NCBI RefSeq assembly: GCF_900100955.1
Contig: NZ_FNCC01000014.1
Span: 124,001-188,000 of the forward strand
DNA: 64,000 nt
Source of the DNA: Lentzea fradiae
Lineage (GTDB): Bacteria; Actinomycetota; Actinomycetes; Mycobacteriales; Pseudonocardiaceae
Direction of reading: 5' to 3'
The notes beneath the pieces are model-generated. The model was not told where the DNA came from, searched no databases, and was given only the letters and a program-made list of their open reading frames with translations. The first letter of the stretch is position 1; each line of letters begins with the position of its first letter. The translations under genes were made by a program, and so were the position numbers. Positions 1 through 8,770 of the stretch are shown one piece after another.

Positions 1-2
1 TG

Positions 3-110
3 GCAGCGGGCGTGACGGGCTTCCACGTCGGCAGTGCGGTGCGTCCCGGCGGGTGGTCCTCACCTGTCGACGGCGCGGCTGTCCGTGAATGGGTCACTCT
101 TCTGGTCTAG
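3..110 (+). CDS. C-terminal end of a CutC-like protein (partial)
   Basis: An open frame runs in from the left edge and stops at TAG 108-110, giving about 35 residues that include GVTGFHVGSAVRPGG. This resembles the end of CutC-family (copper homeostasis, TIM-barrel) proteins, which often sit next to amino-sugar genes in actinobacteria. The start lies outside the window. The stop codon falls inside the DasR-type operator. The short length makes the family call tentative. Confidence 0.5.
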   Translation, partial: AAGVTGFHVGSAVRPGGWSSPVDGAAVREWVTLLV

Positions 111-116
111 ACCCTT
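101..116. promoter_or_regulatory. DasR-type operator (dre-like palindrome)
   Basis: The sequence TCTGGTCTAGACCCTT contains the perfect 10-base palindrome GGTCTAGACC. It matches 13 of 16 positions of the known dre consensus ACTGGTCTAGACCACT, bound by the GntR-family regulator DasR in Streptomyces. It lies 77 bases before the start of the solute-binding gene, so repression relieved by amino-sugar phosphates is the expected control. No dasR gene is inside the window. Confidence 0.75.
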
Positions 117-192
117 GCTCCGGTCCGTTCTACAGTCACGTTGCTTCCTGTGAAATAGCAGTTGCACTATACGCAACGTGGAGGGCGCGACG

Positions 193-1470
193 ATGCGGCT
201 GAAGACGATCGTGGCCGTGCTGGGGGTGGGCGCGGTGGTCGCCTGCGCACCGGTCCAGTCCGGACCGGCCAGCTCCGGCACCGACGAGCAGACAGGGCAG
301 CTGCGCGTGTGGCTGTTCGACGAGGTCAACCGCGGCCCCAAGGAGGCCGTGGTGAAGGAGGCCGTCTCCGAGTTCCAGGCCGCGCACAGCGGCGTCACGG
401 TGGACGTCCAGTACATCCAGGTGGCGAGCCGCGCCGAGCGCTTCAAGGCCGCGTTCAGCGACCAGAAGAGCGCTCCGGACGTCGCCGAGTTCGGCAACAC
501 CGACCTGGCGGGCTTCGTCTCCGCCGGTGGCTTCTCCGAGCTCGACCTGAACGGGTGGGAGGAGTCGAAGGACCTCGTTCCGACGATCCTCGACACGGCG
601 AAGGTCGACGGCAAGACCTACGGCGTGCCGTGGTTCGTCGGCGTGCGGGCGCTGTACTACCGCACCGACGTGTTCGACGAGCTCGGCATCGACGTGCCGG
701 AGACGCTCGACGAGATCGCCACGACGGCCAGGGAGATCCGGCAGAAGAAGCCGGAGATGATCGGCATCTCGGCCGGTGGCAAGTACCTGTTCGCCGCGCT
801 GCCCTACATCTGGGCGCAGGGCGGGGACATCGCCAAGGCCGACGGCGGCAAGTTCACCGCCACGATCGACAGCGCCGAGGCGAAGGCCGGTGTCGCGAAG
901 TACACCGAGCTGATCAAGGACGACATCTGCCCGCCCGCCACCTGCGCGGGCAACGGCGGTGACGCGAGCGTCGAGGCGTTCCGCGCGGGCAAGGCCGCGA
1001 TGACCATCGGCGGCGACTTCAACCGCAAGTCCGTCGACGCCTCCAGCGCCGCCGGCAAGTACGGCGTCGTCCCGCTGCCCGGCAAGGACAAGGGCTCGAT
1101 CGCGCCCGCGTTCGCCGGCGGCAACCTGCTCGGCGTCATGAAGGGCACGCAGCGCAAGACGCTCGCGACCGAGTTCACGCAGCTGCTCGCGTCGAAGAAG
1201 TACCAGCAGAAGATGTACACGGCGATGGGCAACCTGCCGACCTTCGCCGACGTGCAGCAGCAGGTCAGCGACTCCGACAAGTTCCTGGAGCCGTTCACGA
1301 AGACGCTGCAGTCCGGCACGCGGTTCGTCCCCGTCACCCCGGCGTGGGCGAAGATCGACGCGCAGGCGGTGGTGCCGACGATGATCCAGGAGATCGTCAC
1401 CGGCGCCAAGGACGTCGACACCGCCACGGCCGACGCGGCCAAGACCATGAACGCGGCCTTCACGTCGTGA
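193..1470 (+). CDS. dasA: sugar ABC transporter substrate-binding lipoprotein (DasA-like)
   Basis: Binds an oligosaccharide outside the membrane and delivers it to the permeases encoded next. The product is 425 residues with a lipoprotein signal ending in VVAC (Cys18) and a family-1 solute-binding fold. The ATG at 193 is chosen because GGAGGG sits 7 bases upstream; an in-frame GTG at 178 lacks this. The dre-like operator before it and the GH20 gene at the end of the operon indicate N,N'-diacetylchitobiose or GlcNAc as substrate, as in Streptomyces dasABCD. Other amino sugars remain possible. No ATPase gene is present, as is usual where MsiK is shared. Confidence 0.85.
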   Translation: MRLKTIVAVLGVGAVVACAPVQSGPASSGTDEQTGQLRVWLFDEVNRGPKEAVVKEAVSEFQAAHSGVTVDVQYIQVASRAERFKAAFSDQKSAPDVAEFGNTDLAGFVSAGGFSELDLNGWEESKDLVPTILDTAKVDGKTYGVPWFVGVRALYYRTDVFDELGIDVPETLDEIATTAREIRQKKPEMIGISAGGKYLFAALPYIWAQGGDIAKADGGKFTATIDSAEAKAGVAKYTELIKDDICPPATCAGNGGDASVEAFRAGKAAMTIGGDFNRKSVDASSAAGKYGVVPLPGKDKGSIAPAFAGGNLLGVMKGTQRKTLATEFTQLLASKKYQQKMYTAMGNLPTFADVQQQVSDSDKFLEPFTKTLQSGTRFVPVTPAWAKIDAQAVVPTMIQEIVTGAKDVDTATADAAKTMNAAFTS

Positions 1471-1472
1471 GC

Positions 1473-2357
1473 ATGACCGCTAAAGGCCAGGGGCGGACCG
1501 CGTTCGCCTACCTGGCTCCAGCGCTGCTGGTGCTCGGGGGCCTGCTGGCCTACCCGATCTACCAGCTGGTGCTCATCTCGCTCTACGACTACGGCCAGGA
1601 GCAGGTGAGCGGCGGCGCGCCGCTCACCTTCCTCGGTCTCGGGAACTACCAGGCGCTGCTGGGAGACCGGCAGTTCTGGACCGTGCTCGGGCAGACCGTC
1701 GCGTTCGCGGCGGTCTGCGTGGTCGGCACGTTGCTGGTGGGCGCGTTCCTCGCGATCCTCGCGACGCGGGTGCGCACCTGGGTGCGGATGACGTTGTTCC
1801 TGGCGGCGCTCGGCGCGTGGTCCACGCCCGCCGTCGCCGGGTCGACGATCTGGCTCTTCCTGTTCGACGCGAACTTCGGTCTCGTCAACGAGGTGCTGGG
1901 CATCCAGGGCTTCTCCTGGACCTACGACAAGTGGACGGCGTTCGGGCTCGTGGCGGCCCAGGTGATCTGGTGCTCGTTCCCGTTCGTCATGGTGACGCTC
2001 TACGCGGGCATCAAGGCGATCCCCGGCGAGGTGCTGGAGGCCGCCGCGCTGGACGGCGCGTCGGCGTTCCGCACGGCGTGGAGCGTCACGCTGCCGTTGC
2101 TGCGGCCGATCATCCTCGTCGTCACGATCCAGTCGATCATCTGGGACTTCAAGGTGTTCACGCAGATCTACGTGATGACCAACGGCGGTGGCATAGCCGG
2201 GCGCAACCTCGTGCTCAACGTCTACGCCTACCAGCAGGCGTTCGCGGCGTCGGAGTACGGGCTGGGCGCGGCGATCGGTGTCGTGATGACCGTGCTGCTG
2301 CTGGGGATCACGATGTTCTACCTCCGCGCGCTGCGGCGGTCGGGGGAGGTCCTGTGA
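1473..2357 (+). CDS. dasB: ABC transporter permease (DasB-like)
   Basis: Inner-membrane permease of 294 residues with about six predicted helices, MalF type. It carries the EAA loop that contacts the ATPase (EVLEAAALDGASAF, residues about 186-199). The ATG at 1473 follows the dasA stop by 2 bases; an alternative GTG at 1467 would overlap that stop as GTGA. It is coupled to the second permease by a GTGA overlap at 2354. It should form a heterodimer with DasC. Substrate is inferred from neighbours only. Confidence 0.87.
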   Translation: MTAKGQGRTAFAYLAPALLVLGGLLAYPIYQLVLISLYDYGQEQVSGGAPLTFLGLGNYQALLGDRQFWTVLGQTVAFAAVCVVGTLLVGAFLAILATRVRTWVRMTLFLAALGAWSTPAVAGSTIWLFLFDANFGLVNEVLGIQGFSWTYDKWTAFGLVAAQVIWCSFPFVMVTLYAGIKAIPGEVLEAAALDGASAFRTAWSVTLPLLRPIILVVTIQSIIWDFKVFTQIYVMTNGGGIAGRNLVLNVYAYQQAFAASEYGLGAAIGVVMTVLLLGITMFYLRALRRSGEVL

Positions 2358-3187
2358 GGCGCTGGGTCACCGAGGTCTTCGTCCTCGTCGTCGCCGCCGT
2401 CGTGGCGTTTCCGCTGTTCTGGATGGTGCTGTCCGCGTTCAAGCCGGAGGACGAGATCATCTCGGCCGACCCGGTGCCGTGGACGACCCGGCCGACGCTC
2501 GACAGCTTCACGCGGGCGCTGACCGTCGCGAACTTCGGGCGCTACTTCGTGAACAGCATCGTCGTCGCGGTGATCGTGGTGGCGCTGAGCATCCTGATCT
2601 CGTTCCTCGCGGCGACCGCGCTGACCCGCTTCCGGTTCCGCAGCCGCACGACGTTGCTGATCATGTTGCTGGTCGTGCAGATGGTGCCGGTCGAGGCGTT
2701 GACCGTGCCGCTGTTCTTCCTGATGCGGTCCGTGGGTGACTCGGTGCCGGTGTTCGGCCTGAACCACCTCGGCTCGCTCGTGCTGGTGCACCTCGCGTTC
2801 AGCCTGCCGTTCGCGATCTGGATGCTGCGGGGCTTCGTCGCCGCGGTGCCCCTGGAGCTGGAGGAGGCCGCCACCCTGGACGGCGCCTCGCGGTTCCGGT
2901 TCCTGTGGCAGGTGCTGTTCCCGCTCGTCGCGCCCGGCCTGGTGGCGACGAGCGTGCTGTCGTTCATCCACGCTTGGAACGACTTCCTGTTCGCCAAGAC
3001 GTTCATCATCTCGGCCGTGGAGAACCAGACCCTGCCGCTGGCTCTCCAGGTGTTCGTCAAACCAGACCAGAACGATTGGGGCGCGATCATGGCGGGCTCC
3101 ACCCTGATGACCATCCCTGTGCTCATCTTCTTCGTGCTCGTGCAACGCCGGCTCGTGTCCGGTCTCGCCGGGGCGGTGAAGGGATGA
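2354..3187 (+). CDS. dasC: ABC transporter permease (DasC-like)
   Basis: Second permease subunit, 277 residues, MalG type, with about six membrane helices and the EAA loop ELEEAATLDGASRF. The GTG start overlaps the dasB stop (GTGA) and has the strong ribosome site GGGGGAGGT at 2342-2350. Its own stop overlaps the next gene as ATGA. Together with DasA and DasB it makes an importer that needs a separately encoded ATPase. Confidence 0.88.
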   Translation: MRRWVTEVFVLVVAAVVAFPLFWMVLSAFKPEDEIISADPVPWTTRPTLDSFTRALTVANFGRYFVNSIVVAVIVVALSILISFLAATALTRFRFRSRTTLLIMLLVVQMVPVEALTVPLFFLMRSVGDSVPVFGLNHLGSLVLVHLAFSLPFAIWMLRGFVAAVPLELEEAATLDGASRFRFLWQVLFPLVAPGLVATSVLSFIHAWNDFLFAKTFIISAVENQTLPLALQVFVKPDQNDWGAIMAGSTLMTIPVLIFFVLVQRRLVSGLAGAVKG

Positions 3188-4551
3188 ACCTGCTTCCCCG
3201 ACCCGTGTCCTATGTGGATGGTGGGCGGCTCTGCGAGTACCGGGGCTGGGAGACGGTCCTCGTCGACGGCCCACCCGGCGGCTACCGGCTGATCTCCTCC
3301 GACGACGGCGTGCTCATCGAGGCGCACGACGCCGAGGGCGAGATGAACGCCTTGCAGACGCTGCGGCAGCTGCTGGGGCCGCAGGCGTTCCGCGCGGCGG
3401 GCGAGAAGCCGTCCGTCATCCCGGCCTGCGAGGTGGTCGACCACCCGCGGTTCGCCTGGCGCGGCGTGATGCTCGACGTGGCACGGCACTTCCTGCCCAA
3501 ACGGGAGGTGCTGCGGTACGTCGAGCTGCTGTCCGCGCACAAGCTGAACGTCCTGCACCTGCACCTCACCGACGACCAGGGCTGGCGCTTCGAGTGCAAG
3601 CGCTACCCGAAGCTCACCGAGGTCGGGTCGTGGCGGGAGGACTCGCGGTTCGGCGACCGGCGCTCCGGCGGGATGACCGGGCGGCCGCACGGCGGTTTCT
3701 ACCCGCAGGAAGACCTGCGGGAGATCGTCGAGTACGCGCGGGCGCGGCACATCACCGTCGTCCCGGAGATCGACGTCCCCGGCCACTCGCAGGCGGCCAT
3801 CGCGGCGTACCCCGAGCTGGGTGTGCACGGCGGCGGCGTGTGGACGGACTGGGGCATCAACGAACGCGTGCTCAACACGGAGGAGTCCACAGTGGACTTC
3901 TACCGGAACGTGTTCGACGAGCTGATGGACGTCTTCCCGGCCGAGTTCATCGGACTCGGCGGTGACGAGGCGCCCGGCCACGACGGCGAGATCGTCAGGG
4001 CCATCGCGAAACACCTGGTGCGCAACGGAAGGCGCCCGTACGGGTGGGACGAGGTCCTCGACTCGGGACCGCTGCCCGCGGGCACGGTCGTGGCGTCCTG
4101 GCGCGGTGTCGAGGGCGGCGTCACGGCGTTGCGCGAGGGGCACGACGTGGTGATGTGCCCGGAGGAGTTCGTGTACCTCGACTACCGGCAGTCGGACTCG
4201 CCCGGCGAGCCGATCCCGGTCGGGACGGTCACCACGCTGGAGGATGTCTACGCGTGGGAGCCGGTGCCCGCCGAGGTCACCGGCGACGAGCCGGGACGGT
4301 TGCTGGGCGCTCAGGCGAACATCTGGACCGAGCACCTCGACTCGGCCCGGCGGGTGGACTACGCGGCGTTCCCGCGGCTGGCCGCGTTCGCCGAGGTCGT
4401 CTGGTCACCGGCGGAGAAGGACCCCGGCTTCGTGGAACGGCTGCGGGAGCACCACCTGCCGCGGCTCGACGCGCTGGGGGTGGAGTACCGGCCCCTCACC
4501 GGACCCCACCCGTGGCAGCTGCTCCCCGGTGTTCCTGGTTTCCCACGGTGA
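3184..4551 (+). CDS. dasD: beta-N-acetylhexosaminidase, GH20
   Basis: Hydrolyses terminal beta-linked GlcNAc from chitobiose and related sugars. The 455-residue product has a short N-terminal GH20b-like region and a GH20 barrel with LHLTDDQGWR and the catalytic Asp-Glu pair D261-E262 in GLGGDEAPG. I see no signal peptide, so it probably acts in the cytoplasm on imported chitobiose. It is the last gene of the das-like operon (ATGA overlap with dasC) and occupies the place of DasD in Streptomyces. Confidence 0.88.
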   Translation: MNLLPRPVSYVDGGRLCEYRGWETVLVDGPPGGYRLISSDDGVLIEAHDAEGEMNALQTLRQLLGPQAFRAAGEKPSVIPACEVVDHPRFAWRGVMLDVARHFLPKREVLRYVELLSAHKLNVLHLHLTDDQGWRFECKRYPKLTEVGSWREDSRFGDRRSGGMTGRPHGGFYPQEDLREIVEYARARHITVVPEIDVPGHSQAAIAAYPELGVHGGGVWTDWGINERVLNTEESTVDFYRNVFDELMDVFPAEFIGLGGDEAPGHDGEIVRAIAKHLVRNGRRPYGWDEVLDSGPLPAGTVVASWRGVEGGVTALREGHDVVMCPEEFVYLDYRQSDSPGEPIPVGTVTTLEDVYAWEPVPAEVTGDEPGRLLGAQANIWTEHLDSARRVDYAAFPRLAAFAEVVWSPAEKDPGFVERLREHHLPRLDALGVEYRPLTGPHPWQLLPGVPGFPR

Positions 4552-4563
4552 CATACCCGGAGA

Positions 4564-4794
4564 TCACACGGCCGGCTCTTCCTCGGGCATGAGGATCCAG
4601 GCGGCGACGTAGAGGACGGCTCCGGTGCCGAACCCGAGCAGCGTCGCCGCCACCAGGATGATCCGCAGGATCGCGGCGTCGACACCGATCATCTTGGCGA
4701 CACCGCCGCAGACGCCCGCGAGCATCTTGTCGTGACGGCTGCGGCGGAGCTTCTTGACCTGGTCGGTGGCTTGGTCGAACGCGTTCGTCGTCAT
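4564..4794 (-). CDS. PspC domain membrane protein
   Basis: A 76-residue protein of PspC type. The N-terminal part holds LRRSRHDKMLAGVCGGVAK, typical of PspC, followed by one or two membrane segments (ILRIILVAATLLGFGTGAVL) and an acidic end. PspC-like proteins are linked to envelope stress. It stands alone on the minus strand, convergent with the das-like operon 12 bases away. No psp partners are near. Confidence 0.82.
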   Translation of the reverse strand: MTTNAFDQATDQVKKLRRSRHDKMLAGVCGGVAKMIGVDAAILRIILVAATLLGFGTGAVLYVAAWILMPEEEPAV

Positions 4795-4878
4795 GGCTCA
4801 AGAGTCGTCGAAACGAGACGCCCGCACATCGGTGACCACCCCGAACCCGACCCTGAACCCCGCGGAGCGCCTCAGGGG

Positions 4879-5262
4879 TCAGTCGAGGCAGAACTCGTTG
4901 CCCTCGACGTCCTGCATGACGATGCACGACTCGTTCTCCTCGTCGGCCTCCATCACGCGCACGCACACCGCGCCGATCGCCTCCAGCCGGGCGCGTTCGG
5001 CCTGCAAGGCGGCGAGACGCTCGGCCCCGGTCAGACCGGTGCCCACCCGCACGTCGACGTGGACCCGGTTCTTCACCGCCTTGCCCTCGGGCACGCGCTG
5101 GAAGAAGAACCGCGGGCCCTCACCGGTGGGGTCGCCGCACGCCGACCACGAGCCGTCGGTCTCCGGCGGGGCGTCGTAGCCCAGCACCTCCGACCAGAAC
5201 CGGGCGACGAGCCCCGGCTCCTCGCAGTCGAACGTGATCTGCACTTTCCTGATCGACCCCAT
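4879..5262 (-). CDS. VOC-family (glyoxalase/dioxygenase-like) protein
   Basis: A 127-residue single-domain protein with the beta-alpha-beta modules of the vicinal oxygen chelate fold. It opens with KVQITFDCEEPGLVARFWSE and ends VMQDVEGNEFCLD, the usual C-terminal motif. I chose the ATG at 5262 (MGSIRK) over a longer frame to 5301 because it matches the family start and leaves a promoter-sized gap to the divergent MoxR gene. Substrate unknown. Confidence 0.8.
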   Translation of the reverse strand: MGSIRKVQITFDCEEPGLVARFWSEVLGYDAPPETDGSWSACGDPTGEGPRFFFQRVPEGKAVKNRVHVDVRVGTGLTGAERLAALQAERARLEAIGAVCVRVMEADEENESCIVMQDVEGNEFCLD

Positions 5263-5291
5263 GAGCCCACGGTAGTCGTAGGCTGAGCCGC

Positions 5292-6122
5292 ATGGAGTCA
5301 CCGGAGGAGCTGGCTTCGGCGCTCGACCGCGCCGGGTACCTGCCGGACGGCGGCGTCGCCACGGCCGCGTTCCTCGCGGTCAGGATGGGACGGCCGCTGT
5401 TCCTCGAAGGCGAGCCCGGCACCGGCAAGACGTCGCTCGCGCTGGCCCTCGCCAAGGCGCTGGACGTGCCGCTGGTCCGCCTCCAGTGCCACGAGGGCAT
5501 CGACGCCACGCAGGCCCTCTACGACTGGGACTACCCGCGGCAGCTCATGCACCTGCGCGTGCTGGAGACCCGCGGCGAGGTGGACGAGGCGTCCCTCTAC
5601 ACGCGACGGTTCCTGCTGGCCCGGCCGCTGCTGCAAGCGCTGGAGAAGGCGCCGTGCGTGCTGCTCGTCGACGAGGTCGACCGGGCGGACGACGAGTTCG
5701 AGGCGTTCCTGCTGGAGGTGCTGTCCGAGAACGCCGTCAGCATCCCCGAGTTCGGCGAGATCAGGGCCGCCACGCCGCCGCTCGCGGTGCTGACGTCGAA
5801 CCGGACCCGGGAGGTGCACGACGCGTTGAAGCGCCGCTGCCTCTACCACTGGCTGGAGCACCCGTCGCCCGACCGCGAGGTGGCGATTTTGCGCCGCACC
5901 CTGCCCGGTCTGGACGACCGGCTCGCGCAGCGGGTCGCGGAGGCCGTCCAGCGGATGCGCGGCCTCGACCTGCTGAAACCGCCGGGCGTCGCGGAGTCCC
6001 TCGACTGGGCCAGGGCGTTGCAGGCCCTCGGCCGCACGGAGCCGGACGCGTCGACCCTCGGCGCCGTCCTCAAATACCGGGAGGACGCGGAACGCGTGAT
6101 CGGGAGCACAATCGTGGGATGA
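5292..6122 (+). CDS. MoxR-type AAA+ ATPase (CoxD-like)
   Basis: A 276-residue AAA+ ATPase with Walker A GEPGTGKT at residues 40-47 and Walker B LLVDEVDRAD near residue 128. MoxR ATPases work with VWA proteins as chaperones for metal-centre insertion; CoxD of Oligotropha acts on the Mo/Cu site of CO dehydrogenase. It opens the Cox-type operon and is coupled by an ATGA overlap to the VWA gene, the classic MoxR-VWA pairing. It diverges from the VOC gene across only 29 bases. Confidence 0.87.
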   Translation: MESPEELASALDRAGYLPDGGVATAAFLAVRMGRPLFLEGEPGTGKTSLALALAKALDVPLVRLQCHEGIDATQALYDWDYPRQLMHLRVLETRGEVDEASLYTRRFLLARPLLQALEKAPCVLLVDEVDRADDEFEAFLLEVLSENAVSIPEFGEIRAATPPLAVLTSNRTREVHDALKRRCLYHWLEHPSPDREVAILRRTLPGLDDRLAQRVAEAVQRMRGLDLLKPPGVAESLDWARALQALGRTEPDASTLGAVLKYREDAERVIGSTIVG

Positions 6123-7093
6123 CGGAGGCGTGCGTCGGGTTCACCCGCGTCCTGCGGGGCGCCGGGCTGCGGTGCGGGCCCGACCGGGTCCAGGCGTTCC
6201 TGCGGGCCGCCGAGCACGTCGACCTGTACTGGGCGGGACGCCTCACGCTGTGCGCCGACCCCGACGACCTGCCGCGCTACGACGCCGCGTTCCGCGCGTA
6301 CTTCGGCGGCACCCCGCCCCGCCCGCGCACGGAGGTCGAGCTCGACTCGTTCACCGTCGGCGTCGCCGCGTCCGACGTGGAGGTGCTCAAGCACAAGGAC
6401 ATCTCCGAGTTCGACGCGGCACCGCTCATCGCCCGCCTGCGCCCGCTCCCGCCGCGCCGCCGGTCGCGCAGGCTGCGCAGGGCCCGGCGGGGACGGCTCG
6501 ACCTCGCCCGCACGGTGCGCGCGATGATCGCGACCGGCGGCGAGATCGCCCTGCCGCGGCACCGCCGCCGGGGTGAGAAGGCGCGGCGGCTCGTGCTGCT
6601 GATCGACGTGTCCGGCTCGATGGCCGCCTACTCCGACGCGTTGCTGCGGTTCGCGCACGTCGTCGCCCGCGCGGTGCCCACCGAGGTCCGCACGATCGGC
6701 ACCCGGCTCACCAGGGTCACCCGGCAGCTCCAGGAACGCGACCCGGAACGGGCGCTGCGCGCGGCGGGACGGGCGATCCCCGACTTCGAGGGCGGCACCC
6801 GGCTCGGCGAGGGGCTGCGGTGGTTCAACCAGCGGTGGCGCCAGCGCGGCGCGGTCGTCGTGCTGTTCAGCGACGGCTGGGAACGCGGCGACCCGAGCCT
6901 GCTCGCGACCGAGCTGGCGCGGCTGCGGCGGACGAGCCACAAGGTCGTCTGGGCCAACCCGCACGCGGGCAAGCCCGGCTACCGGCCGGTGCAAAGTGGA
7001 GTGGTGGCGGCACTGCCGCACGTGGACGTGATGGTCGCGGGGCACAGCGTGCACGCGTTGGAAGAACTGCTGGAGGTAGTGCGCAATGCGTGA
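6119..7093 (+). CDS. coxE: VWA domain protein, CoxE-like
   Basis: A 324-residue partner of the MoxR ATPase. The N-terminal half is the CoxE-specific region. The C-terminal half is a von Willebrand A domain with an intact MIDAS motif DVSGSM starting at D163. CoxE and CoxD are thought to mature the active site of CO dehydrogenase. The start overlaps the MoxR stop (ATGA), and the end overlaps the XdhC gene by 8 bases, so the three genes are co-translated. Confidence 0.85.
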   Translation: MTEACVGFTRVLRGAGLRCGPDRVQAFLRAAEHVDLYWAGRLTLCADPDDLPRYDAAFRAYFGGTPPRPRTEVELDSFTVGVAASDVEVLKHKDISEFDAAPLIARLRPLPPRRRSRRLRRARRGRLDLARTVRAMIATGGEIALPRHRRRGEKARRLVLLIDVSGSMAAYSDALLRFAHVVARAVPTEVRTIGTRLTRVTRQLQERDPERALRAAGRAIPDFEGGTRLGEGLRWFNQRWRQRGAVVVLFSDGWERGDPSLLATELARLRRTSHKVVWANPHAGKPGYRPVQSGVVAALPHVDVMVAGHSVHALEELLEVVRNA

Positions 7094-8177
7094 TGTCCTG
7101 TTCGACCTCGCGGACCGCGTGGCGAACGGAGAGACGGTCGGTGTCGGCACCGTCGTCGCGACGTTCAGCTCGGCACCCCGGCCCGCGGGGGCGGCGATGC
7201 TCGTGACGCGGGACGGGGAAGCGGTCGGCAGCGTGTCCGGCGGATGCGTCGAGGGAGCCGTCTACGACCTCGCGCAGAACACCGACGAACCTGTCTTACA
7301 GCGCTACGGGGTGAGCGACGACGACGCGTTCTCCGTGGGCCTGACGTGCGGCGGGATCATCGACATCTTCGTGGAGAAGATCGACGCCGAGTCGTTCCCG
7401 CAGCTCACCGAGGTCGTGGAGACGGTCCGCGCCGAGGAGCCGGTGGCCGTGGCGACCGTCATCGAGCACCCGGACGGCATCGGGCGGCGGCTGGTGATCT
7501 GGCCGGACCGGCGGGACGGCACCCTGGGCTCGGCGCGCATCGACGACGCCGTCACCGACGACGCCCGCGGCATGCTGGCGTCGGGCCGCAGCGGCGTGCT
7601 CCGGTACGGGCCGGACGGCCAGCGGCGCGGCGAGGGCCTGAGCGTGTTCGTGAACTCGTTCGAGCCGCCGCCGCGGATGCTGGTGTTCGGGGCGATCGAC
7701 TTCGCCGCCGCGATGGCACGGCTCGGCGCGTTCCTCGGCTACCGCGTGACGGTGTGCGACGCGCGGCCGGTGTTCGCGACGAAGTCCCGCTTCCCCGAGG
7801 CCGACGAGGTCGTCGTGGACTGGCCGCACCGGTACCTGGAGCGCGAGGCGGCCAAGCTCGACGAACGCACGGTCATCGCCGTTCTGACGCACGACCCGAA
7901 GTTCGACGTGCCGCTGCTGGAGGTCGCGTTGCGGCTGAAGGTCGGCTACATCGGGGCGATGGGGTCGCGCCGCACGCACGACGACCGGACGCGCCGGCTG
8001 CGGGAAGCGGGCGTGAGCGAGTCCGAGCTGGCCCGCCTGGCCTCGCCGATCGGCCTGGACCTCGGCGCGAGGACCCCGGAGGAGACGGCGGTGTCGATCG
8101 CCGCCGAGATCATCGCGTTGCGCTGGAAGGGATCCGGGCGACGGCTGGTCGATCTTGGTGAACCGATACACCACTGA
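7086..8177 (+). CDS. XdhC/CoxI-family molybdenum cofactor insertion protein
   Basis: A 363-residue protein with an N-terminal XdhC/CoxI domain (including SVSGGCVEGAV) and a C-terminal Rossmann-like XdhC domain with GAMGSRRTHDDRTRRL. In other bacteria XdhC binds the molybdenum cofactor and helps sulfurate and insert it into xanthine-dehydrogenase-family enzymes. Its place between the CoxE-like gene and coxS fits a dedicated maturation role. Both domains lie in one protein. Confidence 0.86.
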   Translation: MRDVLFDLADRVANGETVGVGTVVATFSSAPRPAGAAMLVTRDGEAVGSVSGGCVEGAVYDLAQNTDEPVLQRYGVSDDDAFSVGLTCGGIIDIFVEKIDAESFPQLTEVVETVRAEEPVAVATVIEHPDGIGRRLVIWPDRRDGTLGSARIDDAVTDDARGMLASGRSGVLRYGPDGQRRGEGLSVFVNSFEPPPRMLVFGAIDFAAAMARLGAFLGYRVTVCDARPVFATKSRFPEADEVVVDWPHRYLEREAAKLDERTVIAVLTHDPKFDVPLLEVALRLKVGYIGAMGSRRTHDDRTRRLREAGVSESELARLASPIGLDLGARTPEETAVSIAAEIIALRWKGSGRRLVDLGEPIHH

Positions 8178-8254
8178 TCGGGTTGTTGAACAGGCAAACA
8201 GAGAGGAGGCTGTAGTGGCCCTCGTCACATGATCACCCACCACTGGGAGGGTTC

Positions 8255-8770
8255 ATGCACATCTCGGTCAACGTCGACGGAGTCACGTACGCCGACGAGG
8301 TCGAGCCCCGCTTGCTGCTCGTGCACTACCTGCGCGAGCGCCTCGGCAAGACCGGCACCGTCGTCGGCTGCGACACCGGCAACTGCGGTGCCTGCACGGT
8401 GCACCTGGACGGCCACAGCATCAAGTCCTGCTCGCTGTTCGCCGTGCAGGCGAACGGCCGTGAGATCACCACGATCGAAGGTCTCGCGAGGGACGGCAAG
8501 CTGCACCCGGTGCAGCAGGCGTTCCACAGCAACCACGCCCTGCAGTGCGGTTTCTGCACGCCGGGCATGATCATGCAGGCGATCGACCTGCTGGCCGACG
8601 AACCGGACCCCGACGACGAGACCGTGCGCAAGGGCCTCGAGGGCAACCTCTGCCGGTGCACGGGCTACCAGAACATCGTCCGCGCCGTGCAGGACGCCGC
8701 GCAGCGGATGAAGCCCGGTGCCGGGCCGGAGATCGAGCAGCGGACCCCGCACGCGGTAGGTGGCGAATGA
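8255..8770 (+). CDS. coxS: [2Fe-2S] small subunit, CO-dehydrogenase family
   Basis: A 171-residue iron-sulfur subunit carrying electrons from the molybdenum site to FAD. The N-terminal plant-type cluster has GCDTGNCGACTV plus a later Cys; the C-terminal cluster is CGFC...CRCTGY. A ribosome site GGGAGG lies upstream, and a 77-base gap separates it from the XdhC gene, so it may have its own promoter. It overlaps coxL by ATGA. S-L-M order is that of form II enzymes. Confidence 0.9.
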   Translation: MHISVNVDGVTYADEVEPRLLLVHYLRERLGKTGTVVGCDTGNCGACTVHLDGHSIKSCSLFAVQANGREITTIEGLARDGKLHPVQQAFHSNHALQCGFCTPGMIMQAIDLLADEPDPDDETVRKGLEGNLCRCTGYQNIVRAVQDAAQRMKPGAGPEIEQRTPHAVGGE

